Shown here: piece after piece, positions 1 to 8,824 of the stretch
Numbering within the stretch: the first letter of the stretch is position 1
Layout: the number at the start of each line of letters is the position of its first letter
Source: CAWEHT01 sp963808455
Lineage (GTDB): Bacteria > Chloroflexota > Anaerolineae > CG2-30-64-16
Direction of reading: 5' to 3'
Length of the DNA: 48,460 nucleotides
Assembly: GCA_963808455.1 (NCBI GenBank)
Contig: CAWEHT010000218.1
Coordinates: 1-48,460 of the forward strand
Notes under the pieces: generated by a model
Databases searched by the model: none
The model's input: the letters and a program-made list of their open reading frames with translations, nothing else
Told to the model about the DNA's origin: nothing
Program-made: the position numbers and the translations under genes

Positions 1-1
1 A

Positions 2-530
2 TGTCGTCTACTGGTTCGTTACGTATTGCTGATGCGCAATTACGCTGAGCGCCTGCTGATTCTGCTGAATGTGGGCGACGATCCTGCCGGAGACGCCCTG
101 GCCCGGCTCGCCGGCTACCGCCATCGCTACACCAAGATCGCAACGCTGCAGGGACGGCTCAGATGGAGCTGCCCAGATGCCGGCAGGCGAGGCGGCGGAA
201 TTCCTGGCCGGATACGGTATCGCCAAGCCGGGTCTGAACCGGGTGATCCGGATGAGCTACAGCCTGCTCGGCCTGCAGAGCTTCCTCACCGTCGGTGAGG
301 ACGAAGTCCGTGCCTGGACAGTGCCCATTGGCGCCACCGCCCTTGAGGCAGCCGGTGTGATCCACAGTGACCTGGCCCGTGGTTTCATCCACGCTGAGGT
401 GATCGGCTACGATGATCTGATGGCAGCCGGCAGCATGGCCACAGCGCGCCAGAAAGGCTTGCTCCGCCTGGAAGGCAAGGAGTACATTGTCCGCGATGGG
501 GACATCCTCAACATCCGGTTCAATGTGTGA
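2..530 (+). CDS. ychF: YchF/OLA1-type ATPase, C-terminal part (5' cut by window edge)
   Basis: C-terminal part of a YchF/OLA1 P-loop ATPase, a cytosolic, ribosome-associated member of the Obg-HflX superfamily. The nucleotide-binding core lies outside the window. The last ~100 residues form the TGS domain, with family-typical stretches LLGLQSFLTVGEDEVRAWT and GVIHSDLARGFIHAEVI and the ending DGDILNIRFNV. The upstream part (LLILLNVGDD) is in another frame. Two single-base losses near 160 (CTC/AGATGG) and 171 (CTG/CCCAG) would restore the family sequence between them, so this looks like sequence error. It ends about 90 bases before the lipoprotein gene. The family assignment is secure; the true start is not visible. 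Confidence 0.88.
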
Positions 531-623
531 CCGGCCTGGTGGTATTGCGGTCGGCAGGTGCAGAGTGGGACGGCCTGCAAGTCACGAACTACGTCTCACA
601 GCCAGTTCGCAATGAGGACACCA

Positions 624-1925
624 ATGAAGAAGACCATCCCAGAGGGTCGCTGCCGCGTGATCGTGGCCACTGCGCTCATCTTCGCGGCGCTGGCGCTGTC
701 GGGGTGCCTCGCGACCCGCGCGACGGTGGTGCCGACAGACACGCCCGTGCCCTCCGCCACTCCCGCTCCGGCGGTTGCCTTGCCCACGGCGACCACGGCA
801 CCGGCCGGGGCGGAGCCCCCATCACGGCCACGACGAGCACGACCACGCCGGGGCTGCCCGTCCCGCAGCCCGGAGCCCTTACCAGCTACACGGCGCAGAT
901 CGCCTATAAACAGGAAGTCGTGCAGCCGGCGCCGACGTCGGTGGTAAGCTGGATCAGCATGACGGTACGCTATCAGGGCGGCCCTTCCCCGGCCTACGCC
1001 CTCGACGTGACGGATATGCTGAGCGATCCATCGAAGCCCGACAGGACCATGAAGATGATCGATGTCGGCCAGGATACCTATCTCTGGACGGCGGACGAGA
1101 GCGGCAAGTGGCTAAAAACCACATCGGCAGGTGGTGGCGCCTCGGCGGCCACGAGCAACTTGCTGGACCCGAACGAGCTGGCCAAGGACGCGCCCTCCGG
1201 CACCTTCACCGTCACCAACGTGGTGAGCATGACCGAACAAGTGGGCGGCGAGACCACCACCCACTATCGGGCAACCGGCCAACTCCTGGGCGGCCTGATT
1301 GCCAAGGAGAACCCGGGCGACCAGGTGATTTCCGGGCAGGCCGACTTCTGGATCAGCAACAACGGGAACTATATCAAGCAGTACCAGCTGGACGCGCTGG
1401 TCCAGGATAACGAGGCCCGCAAGTTGCACGAGGCCGGAAGCCTGTTTGTTTCGGGCGCGGGCTCCGTGGCCCAAATCGCCACGCCGGCCCCGTCAGAAAT
1501 CGCGGGCGCGAGCCTGTTCGACCAACCTGCCCAGCAGGCACCCGAACAGACGGTCGTGCCGGGCGGCGGACGCACCAGCGAGGCCGGCGGGGCGGCCCTC
1601 GAAGGTGCTGCCCACGCCTCCCCAGGCCAGGCTCCTGGCCGCTGCCGACGTCCCGGCCGCCGTCCGCGACGTGCTGCCAACCTATCAGGTGGCAGGCGTG
1701 CCGAGCGCCCTCTACACCAGCTCCTCGAAGGCCGCCGACATCGCGGCGTCTTACGAGATAGCGGCCAGGCAGCAGGGCTGGAACGAGGTGATGGGGCAGA
1801 CCGGCAGCACGCTGGAGCAGCCCACCTTGCTCATGTTCAACAAAGGCAGCCTCGATCTTCTGATCGCCGTCTTGCCAGACACCAGCAAAGGCAGGAACGT
1901 GGTGCTGGTGCAGGTGCAAGGCTAA
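624..1925 (+). CDS. Predicted lipoprotein, LppX/LprG-like fold, frameshifted
   Basis: Exported lipoprotein. The ATG at 624 follows a GAGG Shine-Dalgarno element six bases upstream. A short basic start and hydrophobic stretch end in lipobox LALSGC, followed by a Thr/Pro/Ala-rich spacer. The mature part (from ~880) reads SYTAQIAYKQEV...VSWISMTVRYQGG...DVGQDTYLWTADESGKW, resembling the half-barrel lipoproteins of the LppX/LprAFG/LolA type. A second small domain (VLPTYQVAGVPSALYTSSS, from ~1670) resembles stress-associated lipoprotein tails. Frame breaks: one C lost in the C run at 816-820, and a return shift between about 1590 and 1630. Ligand unknown; the fold call is by similarity of pattern only. 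Confidence 0.7.
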
Positions 1926-1949
1926 CTGCTTCATTCGCCGGGCGAACAG

Positions 1950-1980
1950 ACACCGGGCACCCCGTTGGGGTGCCCGGTGT
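1950..1980 (+). terminator. Strong hairpin after the lipoprotein gene
   Basis: Perfect 14-bp inverted repeat (1950-1963 / 1967-1980) with a 3-base GTT loop, 25 bases after the lipoprotein stop. No T tract follows. It lies between this gene and the convergent RNB gene, so it probably ends transcription from the plus side. Confidence 0.65.
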
Positions 1981-2168
1981 TACTGCCACTGTTGCAGAAA
2001 TAGGTACTTACGTACCGTTGGCGCACGCTCGGGGTTCGATTATGATGATCACGCTGTAGACAGGGACGCAGAGACGGCAACCTCCTCGCTCCCCGGTCGG
2101 CATCGCGAGGCCCGGCCTCCAATTGGAGGCCGGGAGATTCGCTCCCCCGTTGCGGCGGCATCGATCCT

Positions 2169-4244
2169 TCAGGCGATCCGAAACGCGCTTCCAGGCGCGG
2201 CAGATCCACGCTGGCAAGGCTCAACTTGGCCCGTGAATCGAGCGGCAGGTCGCTCTGAAGGCGCACGCGCGTCTCCAGGGCCAGTTCTGGGATGAGAAAG
2301 GTGCCGCTGAGGCCGCGTCGTTCGACCAGCACCGCCTCGCCGCGCCAGCCAGGGTGCGCCAGCAGGTAGACCATCAGCCAGTGCTGGTCGGCAAAGCGCT
2401 CGGCCTGACGCAGGGCTCCGCTCACAGCATCGACCTCTCCGATCCGCGCCACGATCTCGCCGGCGTCCAGCACCGGATTGCCGGCGATGAAGGCGCGCAG
2501 TTGTTGGTGGGCGACCAGGTCAAGACACCGCCGCATGGGGCTGGTCGCCTGTACGTAGGCAGCCAGGCCGAGGCCGGCGTGCATTCCAGGCACCGGCTGA
2601 TAGCGCCGAGGGAGCAGCGTACGGCGCAAGGCATACATCTCGGCGAGGGTGCGCGACGACGAGGCCTCGGCCGGCGCTTCCTGGGTCGCGTAGGGCATGG
2701 CAATCCCGTGCTGTCGTGCCAGGCGCGCCACCGCCTCGCCGGCGAGCACCATGGCTTCTTCGACGATCCTCCGGCTCCGCAAGGGCAACACCGGCTTGAC
2801 AATCACCTCAGGCAGCGCGGCAGGCACTCCCATCGGGTCCGGCAGGATGATAGTATCTGCCGCATACCGGCGGGTCGCGTCCTCGCCGGGCTGGCCCAGG
2901 CCCACCTGGGGCGTGGGCGGGTCTCCCAAGGCCACCTTGATGTCAACTTCGGGCAGCTCGATGGATATGGCTCCACGCGCCTGGCGCCGCTCCCAGCAGC
3001 TCTGCGCCAGGCGATGAGCCGCGTCAGGGTCAGGTCCCCATCCAGCCGCACCTCGGCTTCCTCGTAGGTGAGCCGCGAGGGCGCGAATCCAGCTGGGCAC
3101 GATCTCCAGGTCCGGCTCCCCGCTCGCGGGGTCGATGTCCAGGCCCAGCGAGAGGGCCGGCGACACGCCGGACGAGCCCAGGGCGAAGATGGCATTGGCG
3201 GCCGCCGGCAGCATGTGGACGGTGCCCTCCGGCAGGTACAGGCTGGCGCCGCGTGCCCGCGCTTCCAGGTCGAGCGCGCTGCCGGGCCCAATGACCGCTG
3301 CCGGGTCTGCCACGTGCACCCAGAGCCGCTCCCCGTCCAGGCTGAGCGCATCGTCGGGGATGTCGGTCGAGGCATCGTCGATGGCGAGGGCCAGCAGCCC
3401 TGTCAGGTCACGCCTTCCATCGGGGGGCAGGTCAGGCACGGAGAGCAACGATGGGGAAGTGCTCAGGCCCAGGCCCGCGCGGGATAAGGATCGACGGCCG
3501 GGCTCCAACGGCCCAACTTGAGCAGAAACGCATGGGCGGCTTCAGGGCCGTCCTCTATGTCAAGCGCCTGGAGAACCCGGCTATGGGCGCTACGGCCCAG
3601 GGCCAGGGCCTCCACCTCTGCAAGATCGCGCGCGTCTTCCGGGGCCAGCCGGCCGGCGCGGGCGTGCTGCAAGAACTCCTCCCAGGCACGGTGCTCGACG
3701 GCCTCCGCCACCGCGGGCCGCCCTGCCGCGCCGCCAGCTCTTCGGAGGTGGCAACCGCCACCTCTCCCGGCGTGCCGCGGAAATAGAGGCCGTCGACGAG
3801 GAGTTCCCAGGCAGCCCAGGCCGAGGCCGGCGTGTAAGCCCCGTAGATCAGCTCGGCCAGTTCCGCCAGATTGGTGGTCTCACCCGCCAGGATCTCCCAG
3901 GCGGCCTGTACTTCAGCATCCCATCCCCGGCGGTCTTCGTCCCGACCGGGCCCCGATCCCGCAGGGCTGCCCTCACGCACCCCGGCGCGACCGGCTGATG
4001 TCGCGGGCGCGCTCCCCTGGAAAGGCCGGCGATCGAGGGGCGCCTCCAGGGCCGCGAGATCGGCCAGGGGGCCCGGGTGGAGCACGATCACATCCTTTAG
4101 GCGCACGTGGGCCGCCTCGCCCTGGGGCAGCAACAAGTCCACCTTTTCGCCCACACGCTGGACACACGCCGGACGCCCTTTGTAGAGAACCAGGCTGCCT
4201 TCCGCGGGTTCCTGGCTAGCATGGAGCGCCCTGGGCCCTCGCAT
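2169..4244 (-). CDS. RNB-domain 3'-5' exoribonuclease (RNase II/R family), several frame breaks
   Basis: Processive 3'-5' RNA exonuclease of the RNase II/R family, cytosolic, about 690 residues. The N-terminal region (EGSLVLYKGRPACVQRV, VRLKDVIVLHPGP) matches the short S1/cold-shock-like start of plant and cyanobacterial-type enzymes. The RNB core carries the Asp-rich metal motif AIDDASTDIPDDALSL and the later SPMRRCLDLVAHQQLRAF. The frame is broken near 3715 and 3480, and twice between about 3010 and 3080, where SRLTYEEAEVRLDGDLTLT sits in another frame. Near 2185 one missing base hides the natural end LEARFRIA-stop at 2169-2171; without it the frame runs on artificially to 1931. The start is uncertain (see the 4302-4311 site). 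It lies tail-to-tail with the lipoprotein gene. Confidence 0.85.
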
Positions 4245-4301
4245 CGGTGCCCACGAAGGCCCGGCTAGTCATCGTCGCTGCAACGGACCAATTTCATGGG
4301 G

Positions 4302-4311
4302 TCACCCTCCT
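4302..4311 (-). promoter_or_regulatory. Strong Shine-Dalgarno upstream of the RNB gene start
   Basis: AGGAGGGTGA on the minus strand is followed four bases later by an ATG at 4297. That ATG opens only a ten-codon frame (MKLVRCSDDD-stop) before the RNB frame starts at 4244. Either the real RNB start is 4297 and a base error separates the frames, or a short leader peptide precedes the gene. Confidence 0.55.
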
Positions 4312-4378
4312 GGCAACCATTATAGCACATTCGGGCCGGGGCCGGTGATGGCGCGACCGTCACGACTCGTCATCCAAA

Positions 4379-4408
4379 TTGACTGGCGCCGGGGAGAGAC
4401 CGTATAAT
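4379..4408 (+). promoter_or_regulatory. Sigma-70-type promoter for the 4451 gene
   Basis: TTGACT (4379-4384), 18-base spacer, perfect TATAAT (4403-4408). Transcription would begin near 4415, which rules out the upstream ATG at 4379 as the start of the next gene. Confidence 0.75.
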
Positions 4409-4450
4409 GAGGCGTGGTTCATTTATCGAGCAGAGGAGCAATCATATCTA

Positions 4451-4813
4451 ATGGCTAAAAAGAAGTCAGCTGGCCGCCGGCTACCCCAGGGCGCGACGCC
4501 GCGCACTTTCGGCAACGGGCGCGCGGCGCAGGCAGGCACGTCACCTGCTCCATCCGTGGAGGAGCCGCAAGCAGGAGCCACACAGGCGGCAGGCGCCCGC
4601 CCGTCACCTCGCGATGGCGCAGGATCATCGGTTGCCGCCCGGCCGACCTATCAAGAATACCGCCGTCACGCGGCAGCCGTGCGCTCCGAGTCGCGCCCGC
4701 AGCAACCGCTGCGCGAGGAATACCGCTACGTGCCGGGCGACCTGAAGCGCCTCGGGCTCCTCGCATCGGGCATGGTCGTGCTCATGCTTTTGCTGGGCCT
4801 GATCATCCACTGA
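4451..4813 (+). CDS. Small tail-anchored membrane protein, unknown function
   Basis: 120 residues. The start at 4451 is chosen because the in-frame ATG at 4379 lies inside the promoter; a GAGGAG element sits about 12 bases upstream. The N-terminus is Lys/Arg-rich (MAKKKSAGRR), followed by a disordered Ala/Pro/Gly stretch to about residue 75. Then comes a conserved-looking segment (PTYQEYRRHAAAVRSE, EEYRYVPGDLKRL) and one hydrophobic helix at the extreme C-terminus (about residues 97-119). The topology suggests a cytosolic body anchored by its tail. I do not recognise the family. Its stop overlaps the end of the convergent membrane gene by 11 bases. Confidence 0.75.
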   Translation: MAKKKSAGRRLPQGATPRTFGNGRAAQAGTSPAPSVEEPQAGATQAAGARPSPRDGAGSSVAARPTYQEYRRHAAAVRSESRPQQPLREEYRYVPGDLKRLGLLASGMVVLMLLLGLIIH

Positions 4814-5612
4814 CCAAGGGCAGCCAGCCGGCGATGAGCGTCTCCACCGCAACCGAGCAAAAGAGGCAGAGCCAGAAGTTGCGTGTGAAGGAAAAAAGGG
4901 CCGTCGTGGCGACAGCCAGCCCGGCGGCGCGCAGCGTGCTCTCCTGCTGGCCCGAGGCCCGGAGGCCAGCCCGAGCGAATGGGTTGAGTGCCCATTCGAT
5001 GCCGGCCAGGCACAGCCCAAGCCAACTGCCCCAATAGACGGGCTGAGCACCCCCAGCTGCGTAAAGGGCAGCGAGCCGAACTGCCCACGGGCCGCGCAGA
5101 AAAGCGCCGGGCAAGGGGCTCGCTGCGGCCAGCCAGCCGATGGCCGCAGCACGATAGAAGACCCAGTGCCACTGCAACAGCGAGGCATCCAGGGGCGCCA
5201 ACCAGGCCCTCGCCCCTCTTGCCCCTGAGCCAGCATCGCCGGTACCCCGGGCCTCCCCCAGGTCGATGCGCAAGGTTCGCCGGTAGACCAGCCAGCCGAA
5301 CAGCGTTAGCGCGACGATAGTGAAGGCCCACATGCCTGCTGCGCCGGCCAGGGTCAGCCAATCGGTCTCGGTAAGCCCCAGGTCGTAGAGTGACAGCGTC
5401 CCCACCCGCCACGCCAGAAACGGTGGCACGAGAAGGAACAGGGAGGTTGCCAGCCAGGCCAGGGGTAACGCCGCAGGCGCCCAGCCGTGCAGCCTGTCCC
5501 GCCAGCGCGGCCGCATGATGCGCCCATGCAGCGAGAGCCAGGCCAGGTTGGTGGCTGCCACGGCCACGACCACGCTGGCAAGCACCCAGATGCCCACACC
5601 CGTTACTTTCAC
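4803..5612 (-). CDS. Polytopic membrane protein, unknown (possibly degenerate CPBP-like)
   Basis: 269 residues with about seven or eight hydrophobic helices. It starts at GTG 5612, overlapping the upstream CDF stop as GTGA, so it is probably translationally coupled. The segment LYDLGLTETDW and the later LQWHWVFYRAA and YWGSWLGLCLAGIEWALNP recall the layout of CPBP intramembrane protease-like proteins. The EExxR glutamates and the catalytic histidines are not present, so an active CAAX-type protease is unlikely. Last gene of the minus-strand set QOR-CDF-this gene. Function unknown. Confidence 0.7.
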   Translation of the reverse strand: MKVTGVGIWVLASVVVAVAATNLAWLSLHGRIMRPRWRDRLHGWAPAALPLAWLATSLFLLVPPFLAWRVGTLSLYDLGLTETDWLTLAGAAGMWAFTIVALTLFGWLVYRRTLRIDLGEARGTGDAGSGARGARAWLAPLDASLLQWHWVFYRAAAIGWLAAASPLPGAFLRGPWAVRLAALYAAGGAQPVYWGSWLGLCLAGIEWALNPFARAGLRASGQQESTLRAAGLAVATTALFSFTRNFWLCLFCSVAVETLIAGWLPLVSG

Positions 5613-6296
5613 TCTGCCTCATCCCTTTGATCGTCGTAGGGAGCCGCACCAGACGCTTCGCGCGCCTCTTCCAATGCCTCTCGCGTTTCCAACACCAACC
5701 AGCCCAGGAATACCAGGGCTGCGACGTCCTCGGCCCACCACCAGTGGAGGATGGCGTTGAGCGCCAGGCCCGCCAGGACCGTCGCCGCCATATAGCCGCA
5801 GGTGAAGGAACTGGCCGCATCACCGCGCAGGGCTCCGCTCCCGAGGCGCTCGGCAAGCCGCCGCTTGACAAGGCCCAGCCCGGGCATCACGACCACGGCC
5901 GCCAAGGCAATACCGATGCCCGGCAAAGAGAATCTCTGGCCTCATCCGTGCGAGCAGCCCATAGGCCGCAGAGCCCAGCACATAGAGGCACAGCAGCACA
6001 AGCAAGACGGAGACGAGCCGGGCCGCGCGCTCTTCGGCACGCCCGACACGCTCTATCGTGCCTCCGCTGGCTTCGATGGCAAGCCGCCACAGCAAGATCG
6101 CCCCGCTCACCAACTCGATGACGCTGTCCAGCCCGAAAGCGACCAGCAGGAGGCTGCCAGCCAGGGCGCCCGCCCAAATGGACGCCACGGCCTCGACGAC
6201 CATCCAGGCCAGGCTGAAGTACTCGACGCGCACACCGGCCCGGGCCCAGGCGACTCGCTGGTCCTGGGTCGCGCCGGCATCATGCAAAAGGGACAT
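5609..6296 (-). CDS. CDF-family cation efflux transporter, one frame break
   Basis: Inner-membrane cation diffusion facilitator-like transporter of about 228 residues, the short form without a long cytosolic tail. ATG 6296 is chosen because family similarity starts soon after it (RVEYFSLAWMVVEAVASIWA). Visible elements are GLDSVIELVSGAILLWRL in the second helix region, carrying the Asp that is a metal ligand in CDFs. After the break come MPGLGLVKRRLAERLGS, the acidic/His helix HWWWAEDVAALVFLGWLVLE with the second metal-site Asp, and the C-terminal end. The frame shifts near 5925. It sits 40 bases after the quinone oxidoreductase gene on the same strand. The transported ion cannot be told from sequence. 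Confidence 0.8.
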
Positions 6297-6336
6297 GCTC
6301 CCGTCCTGGGGGGTCGCGCCCTGCCCGGGCAGAGCT

Positions 6337-7317
6337 CTATCGCACCTTGAGCACGATCTTGCCCGTGTGGGCGCTCGAGGCCAGGCGCTGGTGCGCCTCC
6401 TCGGCACGCTCGATGGGATAGACCGAATCGATCACTGGCCGCACTGCGCCGGCCTCGAGGGCCTGGCCGAAACGGTTGACGAAGCGGCGGGTGATGCCGG
6501 CTTTCTCGGCCGGCGCCCGCCCTCGCAGCATGGAGCCGATCAGGCGCAAGCGCCGGCCCATGAGCGCGCCGATGTTGAGGCCAGCCTGCGCGCCGCTGGG
6601 CGTAGCGATGAAGACCAGCCGTCCTTTCAGCTTGAGGAGGCCGATGTTGCGCTCCAGGTAGGATGCCCCCACCATGTCGAGGATGATGTCCACCCCGGCT
6701 CCGGCCGTATGGTCTCGAACCGCCGTCGCGAAATCCGTCTCCCGATAGTTGATTGCCAGCTCGGCGCCGAGGGCACGACAGCGCGCCACCTTTTCCTGTG
6801 TGCCGGCAGTCGTCAGAACATGCCCACCGGCCTCGCGCACCAGCTGGATAGCAGAGGTGCCTACGCCGCTCGCGCCGCCGTGCACCAGCACAACCTCGCC
6901 CGGCTCGAAGGCCGCCTCCATGAAGATGTTCACGAAGGCCGTCAGGAAGGCCTCGGGCAGCGCGGCCGCCTGCTCGAAGCTCCAATTCTCCGGCACGCGC
7001 ATCAACATCTCCTGCGGCACAGCCACGTACTCGGCATACCCACCGCCGCCGAGCAGGGCGCACACGCGATCGCCGGGCTGCCACCCCCTCACGTCCGGGC
7101 CGGCCCACGCGATGCGGCCGGCCACGTCGAGGCCCAAGATCGCGGAAGCGCCCGCAGGCGGCGGGTAGTTGCCTTCTCGCTGCGACAGGTCGGCGCGGTT
7201 CAGCGAGGTTGCGAAGACCTCCACCAACACTTCAGCCGGCCCCGGCACCGGATCCGGCGCATCGCTCCAGGCCAGCGGCCGGCCCGGCTCGTCAGACAGT
7301 ACGCAGATAGCTTTCAC
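6337..7317 (-). CDS. NAD(P)H:quinone oxidoreductase, zinc-free MDR (QOR/PIG3 type)
   Basis: Intact 326-residue medium-chain reductase without structural zinc, PIG3/QOR subgroup, reducing quinones or enals with NADPH. GTG 7317 is chosen because an AGGAGGT element lies three bases upstream. The N-terminal GroES-like domain contains GYAEYVAVP. The cofactor domain carries the AxxGxxG nucleotide-binding loop in VLVHGGASGVGTSAIQLVRE. The C-terminus RLASSAHTGKIVLKV is typical of the family. It heads the minus-strand operon with the CDF transporter and membrane protein and is divergent from the XRE regulator at 7485. The physiological substrate is unknown. Confidence 0.9.
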   Translation of the reverse strand: MKAICVLSDEPGRPLAWSDAPDPVPGPAEVLVEVFATSLNRADLSQREGNYPPPAGASAILGLDVAGRIAWAGPDVRGWQPGDRVCALLGGGGYAEYVAVPQEMLMRVPENWSFEQAAALPEAFLTAFVNIFMEAAFEPGEVVLVHGGASGVGTSAIQLVREAGGHVLTTAGTQEKVARCRALGAELAINYRETDFATAVRDHTAGAGVDIILDMVGASYLERNIGLLKLKGRLVFIATPSGAQAGLNIGALMGRRLRLIGSMLRGRAPAEKAGITRRFVNRFGQALEAGAVRPVIDSVYPIERAEEAHQRLASSAHTGKIVLKVR

Positions 7318-7449
7318 AGTACCTCCTGCCTTCAAGGGTGGCTCAACCTTGCCCAGATCCTACCACGGCGCCCAAAGTGAGTCAACGACAGCAAGTTCGT
7401 GCCACCTTTGTGGGCCCCGTCCTTCGCGCCTATCAAACTATCTTAATCC

Positions 7450-7478
7450 TTGACACCGAAGTGAATCTGTGCTAAATA
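7450..7478 (+). promoter_or_regulatory. Promoter giving a probably leaderless mRNA
   Basis: Perfect TTGACA (7450-7455), 17-base spacer, TAAATA (7473-7478). The expected transcription start falls on or next to the ATG at 7485, and no Shine-Dalgarno element fits in between, so the first regulator gene is probably translated leaderless. Confidence 0.7.
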
Positions 7479-7484
7479 ATCAGC

Positions 7485-8048
7485 ATGGAAACTACAATCC
7501 GCGTACTGGGTCAGACCATCAAAGATCTGCGCTCCAGGCGCGGGTTGACCCTCGACGAGGTCGCGGATAGGAGCTGCTGCACGCCGGGCTTTTTGTCCCA
7601 GATCGAGCGCAACAAGGCTCTTCCTTCCGTGACCACGCTGTACGCCATCGCCCAGGCGCTCGGCGTGCACGTCACCGATTTCTTCCCCGACGCCGTGAAC
7701 CCAACCAAGGTGGTGCGCCACGACGCCAGGGCCGGCTTTCATTTTGCGGGCTCGGCGATCAGCTACGCCACAATCTCGACCAAATTCCCGTACGCGGGGT
7801 TGGCAGCCTTTCTCATGACCATCAAGCCGGCCGACCAGGCGCTACCGACCGATGAGTTTCGTGCACACCAGGGCGAAGAGTTCTTCTACATCCTGGAGGG
7901 CGTCCTCCGCCTGTGGATCGGGGACGGCTTCCACGACCTCTATCCGGGCGACAGCGCTTACTTCAAGTCAACAGTCAAGCACCGGTTCGAGAACCGCAGC
8001 AAGCAGGACGTTCTGGTGCTTGGGCTGATCACACCTTCAATCTTTTGA
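7485..8048 (+). CDS. XRE-family regulator with C-terminal cupin domain (first of pair)
   Basis: 187-residue cytosolic transcription factor. The N-terminal helix-turn-helix of XRE/Cro type spans about residues 10-65 (GLTLDEVADRSCCTPGFLSQ, LPSVTTLYAIAQALGV). The C-terminal cupin_2 sensor domain spans about residues 105-185 (HQGEEFFYILEGVLRLWIGD, YPGDSAYFKSTVKHRFEN). Proteins of this build usually sense small metabolites of amino-acid, polyamine or carbon catabolism. It is the first gene of the plus-strand catabolic block and is four bases from a frame continuing into its paralogue. By position it probably controls the importer and hydantoinase genes (inference). Leaderless start likely. Confidence 0.88.
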   Translation: METTIRVLGQTIKDLRSRRGLTLDEVADRSCCTPGFLSQIERNKALPSVTTLYAIAQALGVHVTDFFPDAVNPTKVVRHDARAGFHFAGSAISYATISTKFPYAGLAAFLMTIKPADQALPTDEFRAHQGEEFFYILEGVLRLWIGDGFHDLYPGDSAYFKSTVKHRFENRSKQDVLVLGLITPSIF

Positions 8049-8072
8049 TACGTGAAAGCTGGAAAGTTGGAC

Positions 8073-8627
8073 ATGGCTGAGAGCACAGGGGAGCGCATCA
8101 AGGCCCTACGCATCCAACAAGGTCTGACGCTTGCCGGGTTGGGCCAGAAAAGCGGACTCTCGAGCAGCTATCTCTCACAAATCGAGAGAGACAAGACCAC
8201 AGCCTCGCTCGCCACGCTGACCGTGATAGCCAGGGCCCTGGGCGTGAGCCTCCGGTACTTCTTCGAGGACGGGGAACAAGCGGCGTTCGTGGTGCGTGCC
8301 GAAGACCAACCAGGGGCCGCCAACGGCTCCGCGCCGTCGGATATGTGGCAGCGCCTGGTCCCCAATGCCGGCAGCAGCAAGTTGAGGGTCTGCCGGGTGA
8401 CCGTCGCGCCGCACTCGTCGTCCGGGCAGCTGCCCGAATTTGCGGGCGAGGAGCTGGTTTTCGTGCTTTCTGGCGAGCTGGTGATCGAAGTGGAATGTGA
8501 ACGCTTCCAGCTGGCCGCCGGCGACAGCGTCCATTTCGACGCGGCGCAGCCCCATGGCTGGAGGAACGAGGGCAATGAGGCTGCCAGCCTGCTTTGGAGC
8601 CGTGTGGTTTCCCCACTGGAGCGCTAG
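8073..8627 (+). CDS. XRE-family regulator with C-terminal cupin domain (second of pair)
   Basis: 184 residues from ATG 8073; an in-frame GTG at 8052 is the alternative. A weak GGAAAG lies upstream of the ATG. Same architecture as its neighbour but clearly diverged: HTH in the first ~60 residues (GLTLAGLGQKSGLSSSYLSQ), cupin in the second half (FAGEELVFVLSGELVIEVEC, AAGDSVHFDAAQPHGWRNEG). The cupin histidine in QPHGW is kept. Two different sensors side by side suggest response to two ligands, or one activator and one repressor (inference). It precedes the substrate-binding protein gene by about 200 bases. Confidence 0.87.
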   Translation: MAESTGERIKALRIQQGLTLAGLGQKSGLSSSYLSQIERDKTTASLATLTVIARALGVSLRYFFEDGEQAAFVVRAEDQPGAANGSAPSDMWQRLVPNAGSSKLRVCRVTVAPHSSSGQLPEFAGEELVFVLSGELVIEVECERFQLAAGDSVHFDAAQPHGWRNEGNEAASLLWSRVVSPLER

Positions 8628-8824
8628 CTCCCGCGAATGGAAAGAGGAGAGGAGGTGTGACAGACCCAAGTGCAGCAGCTGCCCGCAGGCCCGCTTAGCA
8701 TGAGGGCGGGCGATCGTCGGACGGACAGCACGATGCCGACCGAAGGTACGTTGACTCAAAGGTGTTTTGCCCAGCCGAGTAGACTCGCAAGACGGCCCCA
8801 CCCACTTTCTGAGGAGTGAAGAGA

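Noticed and set aside
2020..2060. tRNA T-arm-like GGTTCGATT
   Set aside because: No acceptor stem, anticodon arm or CCA-side pairing surrounds it.
1931..2168. C-terminal extension of the RNB protein
   Set aside because: It reads backwards through the lipoprotein terminator hairpin and is low in family similarity; a natural stop at 2169-2171 appears after a one-base correction.
4803..5612. Active CPBP/CAAX intramembrane protease
   Set aside because: The layout is vaguely similar but the conserved Glu-Glu-x-x-x-Arg and His residues are missing.
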